34,659 nt of DNA from Candidatus Eisenbacteria bacterium (GCA_005893305.1 VBOZ01000034.1:13858-48516); one strand, 5' to 3'. Positions 1 through 9,325 are shown, numbered from the stretch's first letter. A program made the numbers and translations. Notes: a model not told the origin generated them from the sequence alone.

Positions 1-705
1 CGCCGGACGATTCAGGGCATCTCGCCCGGGCAGCTCGACGTCGTCGGCCAGTGGAAGTCCCGGGACAGCGTGGTCCCGATCTGCCTCACCGCCCAGGTTC
101 CATGCGACGTGCAGAACTTCGTCTTCACCGGCGCCGGCCTATTCTTCAAGGGATTCCGGAACAACCAGCGCCCGGACGGGACCTTCATCCTCCCGTACCC
201 CCCCGGGAACCCCGCCGATCAGGACAGCACGGCGCGCCTCTATGTGGACGCGTCCTCCCTGGCAGGCTTTCCGACCCAATACGCGGTGACATCGATCGAT
301 ACGGTTCGGCAGGTGAACGCCGACTTCTATGAGAGCCCCATCGACCCCACGCAGATCGTCCTGGTCGTCCCGTCGACGCCCCCGGCGAGCAACCTGGAAA
401 CGGTGGGCGTGGTGCCGAATCCATACAAGGAATCCGCGCAGTGGGACCCGGCGCCGAATCAGAGGCGGGTGCACTTCATCCATCTTCCGCCAGGCTCCAC
501 GGTCCGGATCTACACGTCCTCCGGGGAGCTGCTCCGGACGCTCATTCAGGACCCCAACGCCAATCCAGGCGGCGCGAGCGGGGATTTGGCGTGGGATCTA
601 CGAAATGACAAGGGAAGACCGGTCGTTTCCGGAATCTATATGTACACGGTTCATCCGCCCGACGGACGCACCCCCCGGAAGGGCCATTTTGTCATAATCA
701 AGTAG
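1..705 (+). CDS. C-terminal part of a secreted protein with a FlgD-like/T9SS-like C-terminal domain (5' truncated)
   Basis: The frame is open from the first base of the window, so the start of the gene lies outside it; 234 residues remain. The last ~95 residues begin with the motif VVPNPYKES and continue through [14 protein letters not shown], then [20 protein letters not shown]. This is the typical order of the Ig-like FlgD-like C-terminal domain found at the end of many exported proteins in FCB-type bacteria, where it serves as a sorting or anchoring module. The upstream ~135 residues match no family I recognise. The protein is presumably exported, but its signal peptide is not in view. A GC-rich hairpin starts at the stop codon. 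Identity of the tail domain is fairly sure; the function of the whole protein is unknown. Confidence 0.75.
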   Translation, partial: RRTIQGISPGQLDVVGQWKSRDSVVPICLTAQVPCDVQNFVFTGAGLFFKGFRNNQRPDGTFILPYPPGNPADQDSTARLYVDASSLAGFPTQYAVTSIDTVRQVNADFYESPIDPTQIVLVVPSTPPASNLETVGVVPNPYKESAQWDPAPNQRRVHFIHLPPGSTVRIYTSSGELLRTLIQDPNANPGGASGDLAWDLRNDKGRPVVSGIYMYTVHPPDGRTPRKGHFVIIK

Positions 706-739
706 GCCGCCCGTCCTCGGCGAGGCCCACCGGGCGGCC
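705..739 (+). terminator. GC-rich hairpin between the secreted protein and the aldehyde dehydrogenase
   Basis: A perfect 9-bp inverted repeat (GGCCGCCCG at 705-713, CGGGCGGCC at 731-739) encloses a second small stem (CCTC 715-718 with GAGG 722-725). It begins on the last base of the upstream stop codon. There is no T run after it, and the Shine-Dalgarno sequence of the next gene (GGAGGTG, 740-746) follows directly. It may slow or end transcription of the first gene, or shape access to the next ribosome site. Confidence 0.4.
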
Positions 740-749
740 CGGAGGTGTC

Positions 750-2297
750 ATGAACCCCCAGACCGTTCCTGCCCCGGCCGAGAGCGCTGAGCGCTCTCCC
801 GGCGCCGATCCCGCGTCCCGCGCCTACCTGAACCTGATCGGCGGGAAATGGGTCCCCGCGCGTTCCGGACGTACCTTCGAGAACCGAAATCCCGCGCGCT
901 CCTCCGATCTGGTCGGAACGTTTCCCGAATCCGGGTCCGAGGACGTGGACGAGGCGGTTCGGGCGGCGAAGATGGCCTTTCCGGCCTGGCGCCTGACCCC
1001 GGCCCCGCGCCGGGCTGAGATCATCTACCGCGCCGCCGAGATCCTCCGCGACCGCAAGGAGGCCTTGGCGCGCGCCATGACGCGCGAAATGGGGAAGGTC
1101 CTCGCCGAGACCCGCGGCGATGTCCAGGAAGCGATCGACATGGCGTACTACATCGCCGCGGAGGGGAGGCGCCTCTTCGGCGTCACCGCCCCGTCCGAGC
1201 TGCCCAACAAGTTCGCGATGTCGGTCCGGCAGCCTTTGGGCGTCTGCGGGCTCATCACGCCGTGGAATTTCCCGATGGCCATTCCTTCGTGGAAGATCTT
1301 CCCGGCCCTGGTCTCGGGCAACACCGTCGTGATCAAGCCGGCCACCGACACGCCGGCCTCGGCCCACCACCTGGTCGAGGCGCTTCTCGAGGCCGGCGTG
1401 CCCGCGGGAGTCCTCAACATCGTCCACGGCGGGGGCACCGCGGTCGGGGTCCCGCTCACGGCGCACCCCGACGTGAACATGATCTCGTTCACCGGATCCT
1501 CCGAGGTCGGGAAGGGGATCGCGGAGCGCACCGCGCGGTCGTTGAAGCGCCTGTCGCTCGAGCTGGGCGGGAAGAACGCGCAGATCGTCATGGACGACGC
1601 CGACCTCGACCTCGCGACGGAGGGCGCGCTCTGGGGCGCGTTCGGCACGACGGGCCAGCGGTGCACGGCGACGAGCCGCCTCATCGTGATGAAGCAGGTT
1701 CACGACGAAATGGTCCGGCGCTTGAGCGAGCGCGCGTCGAAGCTCCGCCTGGGCGACGGGCTCGACCCCGCCAGCGAGGTGGGCCCCCTGGTCAACCGCG
1801 CGCAGCGGGACAAGGTCCACTCGTACGTCGAGATCGGAAAGAAAGAGGGCGCCAAGCTGGTCGCGGGGGGAAGCCCCGCCGAGGAAGGGCCGCTCCGCGA
1901 GGGCAATTTCTACCGGCCGACCGTCTTCGACGGCGTCACGCCCACGATGCGGATCGCGGTCGAGGAGATCTTCGGTCCGGTCCTCTCGATCCTGACGGTC
2001 TCGTCCTTCGAAGAGGCGGTCCAGGTCCAGAACGCCACGCCGTACGGGTTGAGCTCCTCGATCTACACGCGGGACGTGAATCGCGCCATGCGGGCGATCC
2101 GCGACATCGAGGCGGGGATCACCTACGTGAACGGACCGACAATCGGCGCCGAGGTGCAGCTCCCCTTCGGCGGTGTGAAGGAGACCGGGAACGGTCATCG
2201 CGAGGGCGGTCCGACCGTCATCGACGCGTTCACCGAGTGGAAGTCGGTCTACATCGACTATAGCGGCAAGCTGCAAAAGGCCCAGATCGACCGGTAG
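750..2297 (+). CDS. NAD(P)-dependent aldehyde dehydrogenase
   Basis: A full-length (515 residue) member of the aldehyde dehydrogenase superfamily, which oxidises an aldehyde to the acid with NAD(P)+ in the cytoplasm. All catalytic landmarks are present: PWNFP with the oxyanion Asn173, the nucleotide-binding stretch [18 protein letters not shown] with general base Glu271, and GQRC with the nucleophile Cys305. The end ([15 protein letters not shown], then [13 protein letters not shown]) resembles the branch containing alpha-ketoglutaric semialdehyde and other semialdehyde dehydrogenases, so a semialdehyde substrate is likely but not proven. The ATG has a good GGAGGTG site 3-4 bases upstream. 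About 30 residues precede the conserved fold. The next gene begins 38 bases after the stop, so co-transcription is plausible. Confidence 0.93.
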   Translation: MNPQTVPAPAESAERSPGADPASRAYLNLIGGKWVPARSGRTFENRNPARSSDLVGTFPESGSEDVDEAVRAAKMAFPAWRLTPAPRRAEIIYRAAEILRDRKEALARAMTREMGKVLAETRGDVQEAIDMAYYIAAEGRRLFGVTAPSELPNKFAMSVRQPLGVCGLITPWNFPMAIPSWKIFPALVSGNTVVIKPATDTPASAHHLVEALLEAGVPAGVLNIVHGGGTAVGVPLTAHPDVNMISFTGSSEVGKGIAERTARSLKRLSLELGGKNAQIVMDDADLDLATEGALWGAFGTTGQRCTATSRLIVMKQVHDEMVRRLSERASKLRLGDGLDPASEVGPLVNRAQRDKVHSYVEIGKKEGAKLVAGGSPAEEGPLREGNFYRPTVFDGVTPTMRIAVEEIFGPVLSILTVSSFEEAVQVQNATPYGLSSSIYTRDVNRAMRAIRDIEAGITYVNGPTIGAEVQLPFGGVKETGNGHREGGPTVIDAFTEWKSVYIDYSGKLQKAQIDR

Positions 2298-2335
2298 GAC
2301 GGGCGCTGCGCCCGCGCCGCCGCGCGAAATCGACG

Positions 2336-3400
2336 GTGTCCACGACCGAGAGAGAGGCTTTGGTGATCGCTCCTGGGGCCACGGCGCGCGCGGCGCCGCT
2401 CGCACACGTGCTGCGCGGGGGACACGTCGAAAGCGTCCACCGCGGCCACGTCGCGGTGGTGGACGATCGCGGCCGGCTCCTCGCCTGGGCCGGCGAGCCC
2501 CGGTCGATGATCTTCCCGCGCTCCGCCTTCAAGCCGTTTCAAGCGCTGCCGTTGGTCGAATCGGGCGCCTTCGCGCGCTCGGGATTGGGCGCGGACGCGC
2601 TCGCCCTGATCGCTGGCTCCCATAGCGGGACCGACCGGCACGCGGCCCTCGCGCGGACGATCCTCGCCGCGGCCGGCGCCGACGAGTCGGCGCTCCGCTG
2701 CGGGTCCCATCCGCCCTACGATGACGCGACCGCGGAGGCGCTCCGGGCGCGGGGAGAGGCCCCGACCCCGATCCGCCACAACTGCTCGGGGAAGCATGCC
2801 GGGATGCTCCTTCTCGCGCGTTTCCTCGGGACGCCGCTCGCCGGCTACACCGATCCGGATCACCCGGTGCAGCGCCGCATCTTCGATCGCTTCGCGACCC
2901 TCGTCGCGGAGCCGTTCGTGGATGCGACGCCAGCGATCGACGGCTGCAGCGCGCCGACCCCTCGAATCCCGATCCAGACGCTTGCCCATGCCTTCGCGCT
3001 CCTCGCGCGCGGGCGGGACGCCGCGGGCGCGGAGGTCCCGGCGCTCGACGAGATTCGCGAGGCCATGCGGGCGCACCCCGATCTCGTCGCGGGCGAGGGC
3101 CGCCTCGATACGCTGCTGATGCGAGCGGCGCCCGGCATTGTGGCGAAGGCGGGCGCCGAGGGCGTGCACGCCGTTGGGGTCCCGGAGCGCGGCATCGGCA
3201 TCGCGATCAAGATCGAGGACGGGTCGCGCCGGGCGCTGGGGCCCGCCGTCGTCTCCACGCTGGAGTACCTCGGCGTGATCGGCGCGGCCGAGCGCACGTC
3301 GCTGGCCCAGCACGCGGGCGAGCGCCTCAAGAACTTCGCCGGCATCGAGGTCGGCGAGATCCGGGGCGTCGCGCGCCTCGAGCGTGCGGAAGCGGGATGA
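2336..3400 (+). CDS. L-asparaginase of the Ser/Lys (Rhizobium etli type II) family
   Basis: Predicted to hydrolyse L-asparagine to aspartate and ammonia. It belongs to the zinc-containing R. etli-type family (Asparaginase_II), unrelated to the E. coli AnsA/AnsB fold. The two Ser-x-x-Lys-type tandems known from that family are visible: SAFKPFQ near residue 63 and NCSGKHAG near residue 150. The metal-site signature IDGCSAPT follows near residue 201. The length of 354 residues is usual. The start given is GTG 2336, which lacks a clear ribosome site; GTG 2363 has GAGAGAGG five bases upstream and may be the real start, removing nine residues. The stop overlaps the start of the dikinase gene (ATGA), suggesting translational coupling. 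Confidence 0.9.
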   Translation: MSTTEREALVIAPGATARAAPLAHVLRGGHVESVHRGHVAVVDDRGRLLAWAGEPRSMIFPRSAFKPFQALPLVESGAFARSGLGADALALIAGSHSGTDRHAALARTILAAAGADESALRCGSHPPYDDATAEALRARGEAPTPIRHNCSGKHAGMLLLARFLGTPLAGYTDPDHPVQRRIFDRFATLVAEPFVDATPAIDGCSAPTPRIPIQTLAHAFALLARGRDAAGAEVPALDEIREAMRAHPDLVAGEGRLDTLLMRAAPGIVAKAGAEGVHAVGVPERGIGIAIKIEDGSRRALGPAVVSTLEYLGVIGAAERTSLAQHAGERLKNFAGIEVGEIRGVARLERAEAG

Positions 3401-6282
3401 GCGCGAGGACGGAGGCGGCGACCAAGAGCCGGCGCGCGGCCGAGAGCGCCGCGGGGAACGAGCGCCCGAAGAGTGTCTACTTCTTCGGCGACGGGCGCGC
3501 GGAGGGGAACGCGCGGATGCGCGATGTGCTCGGCGGCAAGGGAGCCGGGCTCGCGGAGATGACCAACGCGGGGATCCCGGTGCCGCCCGGATACACGATC
3601 ACCACCGCGGCCTGCCGCCAATTCTTCGAGGCGGGCGGCCGCCTCCTCGACTCGATCATTCAGGAAGAGGAGCACGCGCTCCGGCGCCTCGAGCGCTACC
3701 TGGGCCGCCGGCTGGGCGACCCCGAGAACCCGCTCCTGGTCTCCGTCCGCTCCGGCGCGCCGATGTCGATGCCGGGAATGATGGACACGGTTCTCAACCT
3801 GGGTCTGAACGACCAGACCGTGCTGGGGATCGAGGGACGGAGCCAGAGCCCTCGCTTCGCGCTGGACAGCTACCGGCGGTTCATCCAGATGTACTCCGAC
3901 GTCGTACTCGGCATCCCCCGCGCGCTCCTCGAGCGCGAGCTCAGGCGCACCAAGGCGCGCGCGCGGGTCGAGCACGACGTCGACCTCACGCCCGAGCATC
4001 TTCGCGGGCTCGTCGATCGCTTCAAGGCGATCGTCCGCTCGGAGATCGGGGTGGATTTTCCCCAGGACGCGCGCGCCCAGCTGGCCGGCGCGCGGGACGC
4101 GGTCTTCCGCTCGTGGAACACGGAGCGGGCGGTCCACTACCGCCGCATCCACTCGATCGCCGATGACGTGGGGACCGCGGTCACGGTCCAGGCGATGGTC
4201 TTCGGGAACCTCGGCGCCACGTCGGCGACCGGCGTCGGCTTCACGCGCGATCCGTCCACCGGCGAGCCCCGGTTCTACGGGGAGTACCTCCTGAACGCGC
4301 AGGGCGAGGACGTGGTGGCCGGCATCCGGACGCCGCGCCCGATCGAGGAGATGGAGCGCGAGCTGCCCGAGGCGTACGCCCAGCTCCGGGAGATCACGTC
4401 ACGCCTGGAGCGGCACTACAGGGACGTCCAGGACTTCGAGTTCACGGTCGAAGAGGGCCGCCTCTTCATGCTCCAGACGCGGCGCGCGGCGCGCACCGGA
4501 ATCGCCGCGCTCCGGATCGCCGTCGACATGGTGGAGGAGGGGCTCCTGACCAAGCGGGAGGCGATCGAGCGCGTCGAGCCCGACCACCTGGACCAGGTGC
4601 TCCACCCGGTGCTCGACCCGGCCGCGAGGCGCCGGCACGAGCGGATCGCGACCGGGCTCCCGGCCTCGCCCGGCGCGGCGGCGGGCGCGATCGTCTTCAC
4701 CTCCGAGGAGGCCGCGCGGCGCGGCGCACGGGAGCGCGTCATCCTCCTCCGCGCGGAGACCTCTCCCGACGACATCGCCGGGATGCACGCGGCGCAGGGA
4801 ATCTTGACGGCGACCGGCGGGATGACCTCGCACGCCGCCGTCGTGGCGCGCGGCATGGGGAAGTGCTGCGTCGCCGGCTGCTCGGCGCTCCTGATCGACG
4901 AGAGCGCGCGGACCGTTCGCGTCGGCGGACGGACGCTCCGCGAGGGCACCTTCCTCTCGCTCGACGGCTCGAAGGGCGACGTGCTCCTGGGGGACGTGCC
5001 GACGTCCGATTCCGAGGTGGTGCGGGTCTTGACCGGCCGCTTGAAGCCCGAACAGGCGCCCCTCTACCAGCGCTTCGAGCGGCTCACCGCGTGGTGCGAC
5101 GAGGAGCGGCGCCTCCGCGTGCGCGCGAACGCCGACGTCCCGCGCGACGCCAAGATCGCGAGGCAGCTGGGCGCGGAGGGGATCGGGCTCTGCCGCACCG
5201 AGCACATGTTCTTCGCGCCGGAGCGGATCCCGCACGTCGTGACGATGATCCTGAACGCGCAGCAGGCGCGCGACGCAGGGATCCGGATCGCGCGGCTCAA
5301 GGCCGAGCTGGCAGAGGCGCCGCGCTCCGAGCGGCCCCGGATCCGAAAGGAGCTGGAGCGGGAGCAGCGAGAAGGGCGGGAGCCGATCCGCGCGTTCCAC
5401 GGCGCGCTCGCCAAGCTCCTTCCGCTCCAGCGAGCCGACTTCAAGGGGCTCTTCCTGGCGATGGAGGGCTGCCCGGTCACGATCCGCACCCTCGACCCGC
5501 CGCTCCACGAATTCCTCCCGAAGCGGGATCAGCTCGAGAGAGAGATCGCCGCGCTCGGCCGCGCGCGGAAGGACGATCCCCGGCGCCGCCGGCTGGAGCG
5601 GACCCTCGCGAAGGTCGAGGAGCTCCACGAGTTCAACCCGATGCTCGGGTTCCGCGGATGCAGGCTCGGGATTCTCCACCCGGAGATCACGCGCATGCAG
5701 GCGCGCGCGATCTTCGAGGCGGCGGCGCAGGTGCAAAAGGCGGGGAAGCGGGTGATCCCCGAGATCATGATTCCGCTCGTCGGGGACCCCGAGGAGCTGC
5801 GCCGCCAGCGCGCCGAGGTCGAGGCGGTGGCGCAGGAGGTGATGCGGCGGCTCGGGATCACGGTCCCCTACACCATCGGCACGATGATCGAGGTGCCCCG
5901 CGCCGCGATGCTGGCGGACGAGATCGCGCAGCACGCCGACTTCTTCTCCTTCGGGACCAACGATCTGACGCAGATGACGTTCGGCTACTCGCGGGACGAC
6001 TCGGGGCGTTTCCTGCCCGAGTACGTCGGGTCGGGCATCCTGCGCCACGATCCCTTCGTCTCGATCGATACGCGCGGCGTGGGAACGCTGCTCCAGCGCG
6101 CCGCCTTCGCCGGCCGCCGTGCGAAACCGGGGCTCAAGATCGGAGTCTGCGGCGAGCACGGCGGCGATCCCGCCTCGATCGAGTTCTTCGAGGTGGTGGG
6201 GCTCGACTACGTTTCGTGCAGCCCCTTCCGGATCCCGCTCGCCCGTCTCGCGGCCGCGCGGGCCGCGCTTCGCCGGGCGTGA
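3397..6282 (+). CDS. ppdK: Pyruvate, phosphate dikinase
   Basis: Interconverts pyruvate + ATP + phosphate and phosphoenolpyruvate + AMP + pyrophosphate; a cytoplasmic enzyme of glycolysis/gluconeogenesis. The N-terminal ATP-grasp half shows GGKGAGLAEM and SVRSGAPMSMPGMMDTVLNL. The swivelling domain has TGGMTSHAAVVARGMGK, with His479 as the phosphohistidine. The PEP-binding barrel shows GLCRTEHMFF, MLGFRGCRLGI, FFSFGTNDLTQMTFGYSRDD and CGEHGGDP with catalytic Cys918. At 961 residues it is longer than the usual 870-900: about 25 extra residues at the N-terminus and a charged, Arg/Glu-rich insert at about residues 627-670, before LLPLQRADF. Its ATG overlaps the asparaginase stop, and its stop overlaps the GTG of the glycosyltransferase, so it lies inside a coupled operon. 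Confidence 0.96.
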   Translation: MSARTEAATKSRRAAESAAGNERPKSVYFFGDGRAEGNARMRDVLGGKGAGLAEMTNAGIPVPPGYTITTAACRQFFEAGGRLLDSIIQEEEHALRRLERYLGRRLGDPENPLLVSVRSGAPMSMPGMMDTVLNLGLNDQTVLGIEGRSQSPRFALDSYRRFIQMYSDVVLGIPRALLERELRRTKARARVEHDVDLTPEHLRGLVDRFKAIVRSEIGVDFPQDARAQLAGARDAVFRSWNTERAVHYRRIHSIADDVGTAVTVQAMVFGNLGATSATGVGFTRDPSTGEPRFYGEYLLNAQGEDVVAGIRTPRPIEEMERELPEAYAQLREITSRLERHYRDVQDFEFTVEEGRLFMLQTRRAARTGIAALRIAVDMVEEGLLTKREAIERVEPDHLDQVLHPVLDPAARRRHERIATGLPASPGAAAGAIVFTSEEAARRGARERVILLRAETSPDDIAGMHAAQGILTATGGMTSHAAVVARGMGKCCVAGCSALLIDESARTVRVGGRTLREGTFLSLDGSKGDVLLGDVPTSDSEVVRVLTGRLKPEQAPLYQRFERLTAWCDEERRLRVRANADVPRDAKIARQLGAEGIGLCRTEHMFFAPERIPHVVTMILNAQQARDAGIRIARLKAELAEAPRSERPRIRKELEREQREGREPIRAFHGALAKLLPLQRADFKGLFLAMEGCPVTIRTLDPPLHEFLPKRDQLEREIAALGRARKDDPRRRRLERTLAKVEELHEFNPMLGFRGCRLGILHPEITRMQARAIFEAAAQVQKAGKRVIPEIMIPLVGDPEELRRQRAEVEAVAQEVMRRLGITVPYTIGTMIEVPRAAMLADEIAQHADFFSFGTNDLTQMTFGYSRDDSGRFLPEYVGSGILRHDPFVSIDTRGVGTLLQRAAFAGRRAKPGLKIGVCGEHGGDPASIEFFEVVGLDYVSCSPFRIPLARLAAARAALRRA

Positions 6283-7085
6283 GCCGAGGCGTCGCGACGG
6301 CCGATGTCGTGGCCGCCGCGGAGACGGGCGCCGTGAAAGCGGGCGCCATCCGCGTCGACGCGGTCATTCCCGCCTGGAACGAAGCCGAAGCGATCGCGCT
6401 CGTCCTGGACGCGCTTCCGCGGCCGCTCGTGCGGCGGATCGTCGTTTGCGACAACGGCTCGACCGACGGGACCGCCGAGATCGCGCGGGCCCACGGGGCG
6501 GTCGTGGTCCACGAGCCGCGGCGCGGCTACGGCGCCGCGTGCCTCCGGGCGCTCGCCGCGCTCGAGGCCGACCCGCCCGACGTGGTGCTCTTCCTGGACG
6601 CGGACATGAGCGACGATCCGGCCGAGGCAGCGCAGATCCTCGAGCCGATCCTCACCGGTCGCGCGGATCTTGTGATCGGTTCCCGGACGCTCGGAGAGCG
6701 GGAGCCCGGCGCGCTCACGCCGCAGGCCCGGTTCGGCAACTGGCTCGCCACCCGGCTTCTGCTCGCGCTCTACGGCGCCCGGTTCACCGACCTCGGGCCG
6801 TTCCGCGCGATCCGATTCCGCTCGCTCCGGGACCTCGGCATGCGCGACCGGGATTTCGGCTGGACGGTGGAGATGCAGATCAAGGCCGCGCGCGCCGGTC
6901 TTCGCACCGCGGAGGTTCCGGCCCGTTATCGGAGGCGGATCGGGCGGTCCAAGATATCGGGCACCGTCTCCGGATCCGTGCGGGCCGGGATCAAGATCCT
7001 CGGCACGATCGCGGCGGACTTCGCGCGCCGGGGTCCGCCGCGCCGCCCGCGCCCGAGCGGCCGCCGCGGCGGTGGGGCGCCTTGA
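6279..7085 (+). CDS. Family 2 glycosyltransferase (polyprenyl-phosphate sugar transferase-like)
   Basis: A 268-residue GT-A fold glycosyltransferase. It has the entry motif VIPAWNEAEAI (about residues 29-39), DNGSTDGTAEIA and the metal/nucleotide-sugar motif FLDADMSDDP (Asp107 and Asp109). The acceptor region follows, with GSRTLGE, FTDLGPFRAIR and FGWTVEMQIKAA. This layout resembles DPM1-like synthases that move a sugar from a nucleotide to a polyprenyl phosphate; the exact sugar cannot be read. The tail is Arg/Pro-rich, with no trailing membrane helices. The GTG start overlaps the TGA of the dikinase gene (GTGA). The frame stays open far upstream, but that part is antiparallel noise within the dikinase gene. 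Its own stop overlaps the TTG of the cytochrome gene. Confidence 0.88.
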   Translation: MSRGVATADVVAAAETGAVKAGAIRVDAVIPAWNEAEAIALVLDALPRPLVRRIVVCDNGSTDGTAEIARAHGAVVVHEPRRGYGAACLRALAALEADPPDVVLFLDADMSDDPAEAAQILEPILTGRADLVIGSRTLGEREPGALTPQARFGNWLATRLLLALYGARFTDLGPFRAIRFRSLRDLGMRDRDFGWTVEMQIKAARAGLRTAEVPARYRRRIGRSKISGTVSGSVRAGIKILGTIAADFARRGPPRRPRPSGRRGGGAP

Positions 7086-8314
7086 CCCGTCTCCCCGGCG
7101 CGCGGTACCATCCGCGAATCTTGCGACCAAACGGCGGCATCCCAACCCTTTTGGGCCTTACCCTCTTGGTCCTGGCGCCGGCGGCCGCCGCGTACACGCC
7201 TCCCCCCCTTTTCCGCAACACGGCCAATATCCAGGATTCGGATGTCTGCAAGACGTGCCACCTCGACATCACCGAGCAGTGGCAGCGGTCGAGCCATTCC
7301 CGGGCCGATCGGAACAAGAATCTCCTCTTCGGACGGATGTACTTCCAATCCCTGAAGCTGACGCGCGGCGAGACGTGGCTCAAATGCGGCCCCTGCCACG
7401 AGACCGTCCAGTTCGTGAACCAGGACTTCAACAATCTCCGCCCCGTGAGCGGGGAGGGCGTCACCTGCGCCTACTGCCACGCGGTCGATAGCCCGGGAAA
7501 TCGCGACGGGATTCCTCCGTTCACCCTCGATCTGGCCCACTATTCCGGCACGATTCGGATGCCGGTCGCCACGCCCGCCCACGGATCGCAATACAGCGCC
7601 TACATTCACACGTCGGAGTACTGCGGCGGCTGCCACACGTACAAGAACCAGCGCGGCGTGCCGATCAGCGATACCTACGGCGAATGGAAGCGCTCCAAGT
7701 ACGCCAAGCTGGGGATTACCTGCCAGACTTGCCATATGCCGGGCGGACCGGGCCGGATCTCCTACCTGGGACCGGCGCGGCCGAAGGTGCCGGATCACAC
7801 GTTCAGCCCCGAGGCGGTCGAGCGCGCGCGGCCGGGCAAGTCCGTCGGCTTCACGCTCCGCGCCGAGAAGATCCGGTCGGGCGATTCGCTCCGCGTCTTC
7901 GCGATGGTCTCGAACCTGGGCTGGGGCCACTCACTCCCGACCGGCAACGATCAGAAGATCGTGTTGATCCGGCTCCGCGTTCTCACCAAGTCCGGCAGCA
8001 TCGTCTGGGAGAACGATCCGTTCACCGAGTGGAACACGTCGGTCTTCGGCGTCATCCTCGCCGACGAGCTTGGATTGTGGCCGGCGGACACCTGGACGGC
8101 GCACTCCGTCCTCACCGATCGGAGGATCAAGGCGGGGCAGAGCGCGATCGTTCGCTACGACGCCCCGCTCGGAGATCAGAAGGGCCCGTACAAAGTCGAA
8201 GCGCAGCTCCTCTATCGCGGCGCGCGACCGAACACCGTCGAGACGTACAACCTTCCCGATGACGTCTACGGCGTCGAGCGCGAGCTCGCCGAGACGTCAA
8301 TCCAGGTCCCCTAG
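7082..8314 (+). CDS. Exported pentahaem c-type cytochrome (cytochrome c554-like)
   Basis: Five CxxCH haem sites are present: CKTCH (Cys56), CGPCH (Cys102), CAYCH (Cys129), CGGCH (Cys181) and CQTCH (Cys214). The spacing and the SDVCKTCHLDITEQWQRSSH context resemble the cytochrome c554 family of periplasmic electron carriers. Residues ~250-410 form a haem-free, beta-rich C-terminal domain, including GWGHSLPTGNDQK. A hydrophobic stretch (TLLGLTLLVLAPAAAA) is a likely signal peptide. The start is taken as TTG 7082, which overlaps the previous stop (TTGA); TTG 7121 would give a more compact signal peptide and is a real alternative. The electron partner cannot be named from context. The family call is good; the physiological role is open. 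Confidence 0.85.
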   Translation: MTRLPGARYHPRILRPNGGIPTLLGLTLLVLAPAAAAYTPPPLFRNTANIQDSDVCKTCHLDITEQWQRSSHSRADRNKNLLFGRMYFQSLKLTRGETWLKCGPCHETVQFVNQDFNNLRPVSGEGVTCAYCHAVDSPGNRDGIPPFTLDLAHYSGTIRMPVATPAHGSQYSAYIHTSEYCGGCHTYKNQRGVPISDTYGEWKRSKYAKLGITCQTCHMPGGPGRISYLGPARPKVPDHTFSPEAVERARPGKSVGFTLRAEKIRSGDSLRVFAMVSNLGWGHSLPTGNDQKIVLIRLRVLTKSGSIVWENDPFTEWNTSVFGVILADELGLWPADTWTAHSVLTDRRIKAGQSAIVRYDAPLGDQKGPYKVEAQLLYRGARPNTVETYNLPDDVYGVERELAETSIQVP

Positions 8315-8317
8315 GCC

Positions 8318-9253
8318 GTGTTCGCCGAGGACCTGCTCCGCGACGTGAGGCGCGCGGGCTTCGCGCCCACCGCGATCGCGACGTACGTGCGGAGGATCGG
8401 CGCCCGCGCCGTGGGCCGGCTGCCCCGGAACGTGGAGCTCGTCCGCTCGGTCGCCGCGACCGCCCTGGTCCTCTTCGCGATCCAATTCTGCGGCGCGCTC
8501 CTCCTCTCGTGGGCGTTCGGCAGGAGGACCGGCGTCTCGTACCTGATCTCCTCGAGCGCGGTCCTGCTCTTTGTTTCGTTCTGGATCCTGACCCATCTCG
8601 GGCTGATGCACGCGACGCGGGACGACCGGCCGATGCGCCGGATTCCGTTCCCGGTGGCGCTGACCATGCTCCGGTTGGTGTCGATTCCGGCGATCGTGCT
8701 CTTGATCCGCGACGGCGCCTGGCCCGTCGTCGTGTGGCTCTACGCCGCGAGCGCCTCGACGGACGTCATCGACGGCGTGATGGCGCGCGCGTTCGGATCG
8801 GAGTCCCGAATCGGATCGGTCCTCGACCCGCTCGTCGACATCGCCTTCAACTCGTCGGTCTTCGTCGCGCTCGCCTCCGCGCGCGAGCTCCCGTGGTGGG
8901 TCGCGGGGCTGATGCTCGGCCGCTACGCGCTGCTCGTCGCCGGCACGTTCTATCTCTACGTCTTCCGCGGCCCGGTACGCATCCAGCCGACCGCGTTCGG
9001 AAAACTGACGGGCGTGCTGACGACGGTGCTGCTCGGGCTCCTCCTCCTCGGGCTCGCGTCCTGGAGTGACGCGACGCGGGGCCGCCTGAAGGAGGTCTTC
9101 GACGTGGGCTTGGGGGTTCTGGCGTTCGCCACCATCATCCAGGTCGTCTTCATCGGGCTCGCGAACCAGAAGGCGCTCGAGCGGGAGCCGGCCGCGGAGG
9201 AAGCGCCCCGAGCCGGTAAGGTCGTCGGGGACGTGCGCTGGCCAAGAGGGTAA
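8318..9253 (+). CDS. CDP-alcohol phosphatidyltransferase family membrane protein
   Basis: Carries the complete family signature D-x2-DG-x2-AR-x8-G-x3-D-x3-D: Asp149, Asp152-Gly153, Ala156-Arg157, Gly166, Asp170 and Asp174. These enzymes swap CMP of a CDP-alcohol for another alcohol to make phospholipid headgroups in the inner membrane. The 311 residues contain several hydrophobic helices. The length exceeds the usual ~180-200 because of an extra N-terminal segment (~residues 1-110) with two hydrophobic stretches and a short hydrophilic C-terminal tail. The headgroup (glycerol phosphate, inositol, serine) cannot be decided. The GTG start lies 3 bases after the cytochrome stop, with no clear ribosome site, so translation probably depends on coupling. 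It is the last gene of the run that starts at the asparaginase. Confidence 0.87.
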   Translation: MFAEDLLRDVRRAGFAPTAIATYVRRIGARAVGRLPRNVELVRSVAATALVLFAIQFCGALLLSWAFGRRTGVSYLISSSAVLLFVSFWILTHLGLMHATRDDRPMRRIPFPVALTMLRLVSIPAIVLLIRDGAWPVVVWLYAASASTDVIDGVMARAFGSESRIGSVLDPLVDIAFNSSVFVALASARELPWWVAGLMLGRYALLVAGTFYLYVFRGPVRIQPTAFGKLTGVLTTVLLGLLLLGLASWSDATRGRLKEVFDVGLGVLAFATIIQVVFIGLANQKALEREPAAEEAPRAGKVVGDVRWPRG

Positions 9254-9325
9254 TTCCCGTCCTGCCGGTCCGACATCTCCCGCCTCACTCCTGACCCTCC
9301 CCAGACGCCGCCCGGTCTGCCCTTC

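Noticed and set aside
651-2405. Long open frame on the minus strand opposite the aldehyde dehydrogenase
   Set aside because: Composition is Arg/Asp/Pro-rich with no motif; it mirrors a well-supported gene in GC-rich DNA, where stop codons are scarce.
4863-6278. N-terminal extension of the glycosyltransferase inside the dikinase gene
   Set aside because: The extension is Arg-rich noise in another frame of a clear dikinase; the family similarity starts after GTG 6279.
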